Translations under genes and position numbers: made by a program
Notes under the pieces: model-generated
The model's input: the letters and a program-made list of their open reading frames with translations, nothing else
What the model was told of the DNA's origin: nothing
The model's database searches: none
Assembly: GCA_943788135.1 (NCBI GenBank)
Contig: CALSPC010000007.1
Location: 62,001 to 126,000, forward strand
DNA length: 64,000 nt
Direction: 5' to 3'
From: an uncultured Paracoccaceae bacterium
GTDB taxonomy: Bacteria; Bacteroidota; Bacteroidia; Flavobacteriales; Flavobacteriaceae
Shown here: positions 60,812-64,000 of the stretch, piece after piece
How the letters are laid out: each line of letters begins with the position of its first letter
Position numbering within the stretch: position 1 is the first letter of the stretch

Positions 60812-62149
60812 ATGGTTAAAGCCTTTCAAAATCTCTTACAAACACAGTTTTCTTTTTTAAAAGATAGACCATTATTAGTGGCGGTTTCAGGCGGATTAGA
60901 CAGTATGGTTTTAACTGATTTATGCCGTAAATCAGCCTTAAATATTGCTTTAGCCCATTGTAATTTTCAACTTAGAGCTGATGAAAGTGATGCAGATGAA
61001 GTGTTTATTAAAGCTTATGCAAAAGCCAATAATTTAAATTGTTTTGTTACACATTTTGATACTGAATCTCACGCGCAGACTTACAAACAGTCCACTCAAA
61101 TGGCTGCACGTCAATTGCGCTATGAATGGTTTGAAACGTTACAAACACAACATAAATTTGAATATGTATTAACTGCCCACCATGCGGATGATAACTTAGA
61201 AACCTTTCTTATCAATTTATCTCGTGGAACGGGATTAGACGGTCTTACAGGAATTCCAGAAATTAATGGCGCAATAATCCGCCCTATGTTAGTGTTTTCT
61301 AGAGATGATATTCATAATTACGCCATTCAAGAACAGCTCCAATGGCGAGACGATAGCTCAAATAAAAGCAGCAAATACCTTCGAAATAACATTCGTCATA
61401 GCATCATTCCACTACTCAAAAAATTGAACCCTTCTTTTAGTGATAGTTTTCAATCCACTCAAAGTCATTTAAAAGACACTCAACTTGTTTTGGAGGATTA
61501 TATGTTGGAAATAGAGGATAGGGTTATTGAATCCATAGAAGAAGACAAAATTGTCTATAATGTCGATAAACTTAATGCTTTAAACAATTCTAAAGCCTAT
61601 TTATATCAATTGTTTAAGGCCTATAATTTTACAGATTGGACAAAGCTTACCGCACTTTTAGAGGCACAGACAGGCAAACAAATTAAGTCTTCTTCACATC
61701 GGTTATTAAAAAATAGATCACAATTAATTTTGAGTAAATTATCGGATTCTACAGAAAGTGCTGCTCCAATTATGATTGAAGCTACTCAACAAGTGGTTTC
61801 TGTTCCTGGTCAACCTTTTAATTTGACACTAGAAGTTATATCGGCTTTAGAACCGCTATCTGAAGATGTGTTATTTCTAGATTTCGAGTCCTTAAGCTTT
61901 CCGTTAAAACTTTCCAATTGGAGTGATGGGGATTATTTTTATCCCTCCGGAATGAAAGGTAAAAAGAAGTTGAGTAAGTATTTTAAAGACGAAAAACTAT
62001 CTTTAATTGATAAAGAAAATACAGTCGTTTTGTATAGTGGTGACGCTGTGGTATGGATCGTAAACAGGCGAGCAGATCAACGCTTTTTAGCCACTCAAAA
62101 CAGTCCTAAAATTTTAAAACTAGTTATAGAACATAATGCCCATAGTTAA
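60812..62149 (+). CDS. tilS: tRNA(Ile)-lysidine synthase
   Basis: LLVAVSGGLDSMVLTDL; TAHHADDNLETFLINLSRGTGLDGLTGI; RDDSSNKSSKYLRNNIRH. Confidence 0.96.
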   Translation: MVKAFQNLLQTQFSFLKDRPLLVAVSGGLDSMVLTDLCRKSALNIALAHCNFQLRADESDADEVFIKAYAKANNLNCFVTHFDTESHAQTYKQSTQMAARQLRYEWFETLQTQHKFEYVLTAHHADDNLETFLINLSRGTGLDGLTGIPEINGAIIRPMLVFSRDDIHNYAIQEQLQWRDDSSNKSSKYLRNNIRHSIIPLLKKLNPSFSDSFQSTQSHLKDTQLVLEDYMLEIEDRVIESIEEDKIVYNVDKLNALNNSKAYLYQLFKAYNFTDWTKLTALLEAQTGKQIKSSSHRLLKNRSQLILSKLSDSTESAAPIMIEATQQVVSVPGQPFNLTLEVISALEPLSEDVLFLDFESLSFPLKLSNWSDGDYFYPSGMKGKKKLSKYFKDEKLSLIDKENTVVLYSGDAVVWIVNRRADQRFLATQNSPKILKLVIEHNAHS

Positions 62150-63095
62150 TAGCACTTTTAAAGCACATTTCAGATTTCGTAGCGGGTTTATATCCACGGT
62201 TTATTCAGGCTTAATTCGCCGTTTAAAAATCAACCAAACACGAGAACGTATCACACTTAGAGATGGTGATTTTATTGATTTGGATTGGAGCTATAGTTCC
62301 ACTCCTTCAAAATCTGTCATTATTTTGTTTCATGGCTTGGAAGGTCATGGACAACGGCCATATATCACAGGTCCGGCATTACATTTTAATGCCAATAATA
62401 GTGATGCAATTTGTGTTAATTTTCGCTGTTGTAGCGGGGAGTTAAACCGCTACTACACAAGTTATCACTCTGGAAAAACTGACGATGTTGAGGATATTAT
62501 TAACTATGTGGTTTCTTTAAATAAATACGATTCAATTTTCTTAAAAGGGATTAGTCTAGGAGGCAATATTCTTTTAAAATATTTAGGAGATGGATCAAAA
62601 GTGCCAACGCAAGTAAAAGCGGCTATGGCCGTCTCTGTACCTTGTGATTTAGCGGGGTCAGCAAAAGCTTTACATACGTTTAAAAATTTTCCTTATCACA
62701 CTAGTTTCAAGTGGGGGCTTGTCAAGCGTTTAAAGTTAAAACAAAAGCAGTTTCCAGAAGCTATTACCAAAGCTAAAATAAAATCAATCAAAACATTAAA
62801 TGATTTTGACGAGGTATATTCATCGCGTGCTCATGGTTTTAAAAATGCACAAGACTATTATGAAAAATGCAGTAGTCTCCAATTCTTAAACGCAATTAAA
62901 ATTCCTGTGTTAATATTAAATGCGTTAAACGATTCTTTTTTGTCGGAAGCATGTTTCCCATTTGAAGCTGCTAAAAGTAATCCAAATATATTTTTAGAAA
63001 CGCCAAAACACGGTGGGCACGTTGGTTTTATAAATTGTGGAGGCTATTATTATAATGAAACTCGTGCATTAGAGTTTTTTCTAGAATGTAAGTAA
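62136..63095 (+). CDS. YheT-type alpha/beta hydrolase
   Basis: VIILFHGLEGHGQRPYITGPALHF; FLKGISLGGNILLKYLG. Confidence 0.9.
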   Translation: MPIVNSTFKAHFRFRSGFISTVYSGLIRRLKINQTRERITLRDGDFIDLDWSYSSTPSKSVIILFHGLEGHGQRPYITGPALHFNANNSDAICVNFRCCSGELNRYYTSYHSGKTDDVEDIINYVVSLNKYDSIFLKGISLGGNILLKYLGDGSKVPTQVKAAMAVSVPCDLAGSAKALHTFKNFPYHTSFKWGLVKRLKLKQKQFPEAITKAKIKSIKTLNDFDEVYSSRAHGFKNAQDYYEKCSSLQFLNAIKIPVLILNALNDSFLSEACFPFEAAKSNPNIFLETPKHGGHVGFINCGGYYYNETRALEFFLECK

Positions 63096-63662
63096 CGTCT
63101 TGTAAATGTGGTCCATAGGAAACCCCATAACGTTAAAATAGGAGCCTTCAATTTTGGTAACTCCAACTTGTCCAATCCAATCCTGAATACCGTAAGCACC
63201 CGCCTTATCAAGCACCTTAAAGTTATTAATATAGTACCAAATTTCTTCATCACTTAGAGGCTTGAATGTTACTTTGGTTATCGAATTTATAGTTTTTTCA
63301 GCCCTAATGGATTTAAAACATACAGAAGTAATAACTTCATGTGTTTGCCCGCTTAGCGCTTTTAGCATTTCAAAAGCATCCGTGTTATCTTTTGGTTTTC
63401 CGAGAGCACTTTCATTATGCCATACAATGGTATCGCTTGTAATAAGGATATCATTAGGGGTTAGTTCATCTACAAAAGGCATCGATTTTAGCTGTGCTAA
63501 ATAGTCCGATATTTCAAAGTGACGAAGCCTATCAGGATATTCTTCTTTTACAGGTTTGATTCGGATTTCAAAATCAAGACCTAAACCTTTAATAAGTTCT
63601 TGCCTCCTAGGAGAAGAAGACGCTAAAATGATGTGTCTAGATTTTAAAATTTCTGCAAGCAT
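63081..63662 (-). CDS. maf: Maf family nucleotide pyrophosphatase
   Basis: IILASSSPRRQELIKGLGLDFEI; ILITSDTIVWHNESALGKPKD; YGIQDWIGQVGVTKIEGSYFNVMGFP. Confidence 0.94.
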   Translation of the reverse strand: MLAEILKSRHIILASSSPRRQELIKGLGLDFEIRIKPVKEEYPDRLRHFEISDYLAQLKSMPFVDELTPNDILITSDTIVWHNESALGKPKDNTDAFEMLKALSGQTHEVITSVCFKSIRAEKTINSITKVTFKPLSDEEIWYYINNFKVLDKAGAYGIQDWIGQVGVTKIEGSYFNVMGFPMDHIYKTLLTF

Positions 63663-63672
63663 TTGTTAGAAT

Positions 63673-64000
63673 TTAGTCATATTGCGCATCAAATCCCTTC
63701 ATCCAAAAACCTTGAACTTTTAGGACTTGTTCTATAATATCACGAGCTGCGCCTGCACCTCCATTTTTATGAGAAATATATTTTGCAACGGCCTTCACTT
63801 CAGGGACAGCATCCTGAGGACAGCTGGGAAGTCCAACCAATTTCATTGGAGGAATATCAGGAATATCATCGCCCATATAAATTACATTTTTGGCATTTAA
63901 CTGGTATTTGTCAAACAATTTATTAAGATGAACAACCTTGTCGTGTGCGCCTAGGCTAATTTCTGTTATACCTAAACCTTCAAGGCGTTTGCGAACACCT
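63673..64000 (-). CDS. KdsC-type HAD phosphatase, 5' end cut by window edge
   Basis: ..RKRLEGLGITEISLGAHDKVVHLNKLFDKYQLNAKNVIYMGDDIPDIPPMKLVGLPSCPQDAVPEVKAVAKYISHKNGGAGAARDIIEQVL. Confidence 0.9.
   Translation of the reverse strand, partial: GVRKRLEGLGITEISLGAHDKVVHLNKLFDKYQLNAKNVIYMGDDIPDIPPMKLVGLPSCPQDAVPEVKAVAKYISHKNGGAGAARDIIEQVLKVQGFWMKGFDAQYD

Noticed and set aside
1-64000. CRISPR arrays, tRNA/rRNA genes, insertion sequences, prophage
   Set aside because: No regularly spaced repeats, tRNA-like cloverleaf sequence, transposase, integrase or phage structural ORFs were seen on either strand.

Overview
The window looks like a chromosomal segment from a Flavobacteriaceae-type Bacteroidota. 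The basis is low GC, -7 promoter motifs of the form TAnnTTTG, GldI, DUF368, OstA-like, RibH-MutL-rhomboid and ParAB-DapB-LepB neighbourhoods. It is mostly housekeeping genes. I see no tRNA or rRNA, CRISPR, prophage or transposon. The most unusual locus is a second ParA gene (38541..39632, -) directly upstream of the normal parA-parB pair. Its ParA core is followed by a segment closely resembling the first ~25 residues of the neighbouring ParB (PLGKKIPQILQDTKEE versus ALGRGLSALLQDSKEE), then by a C-terminal domain that reads as BamE/SmpA-like. The second notable pattern is that five normally intact conserved genes are broken: RelA/SpoT, a cyclophilin-FKBP PPIase, a DHH phosphoesterase, an MscS channel and a sigma-70 factor. 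Four are frameshifts, all repaired by skipping one base, and one is a single in-frame TAA. This could be sequencing error, real gene decay or recoding; the sequence alone cannot decide. All product calls come from reading the translations, with no database search.
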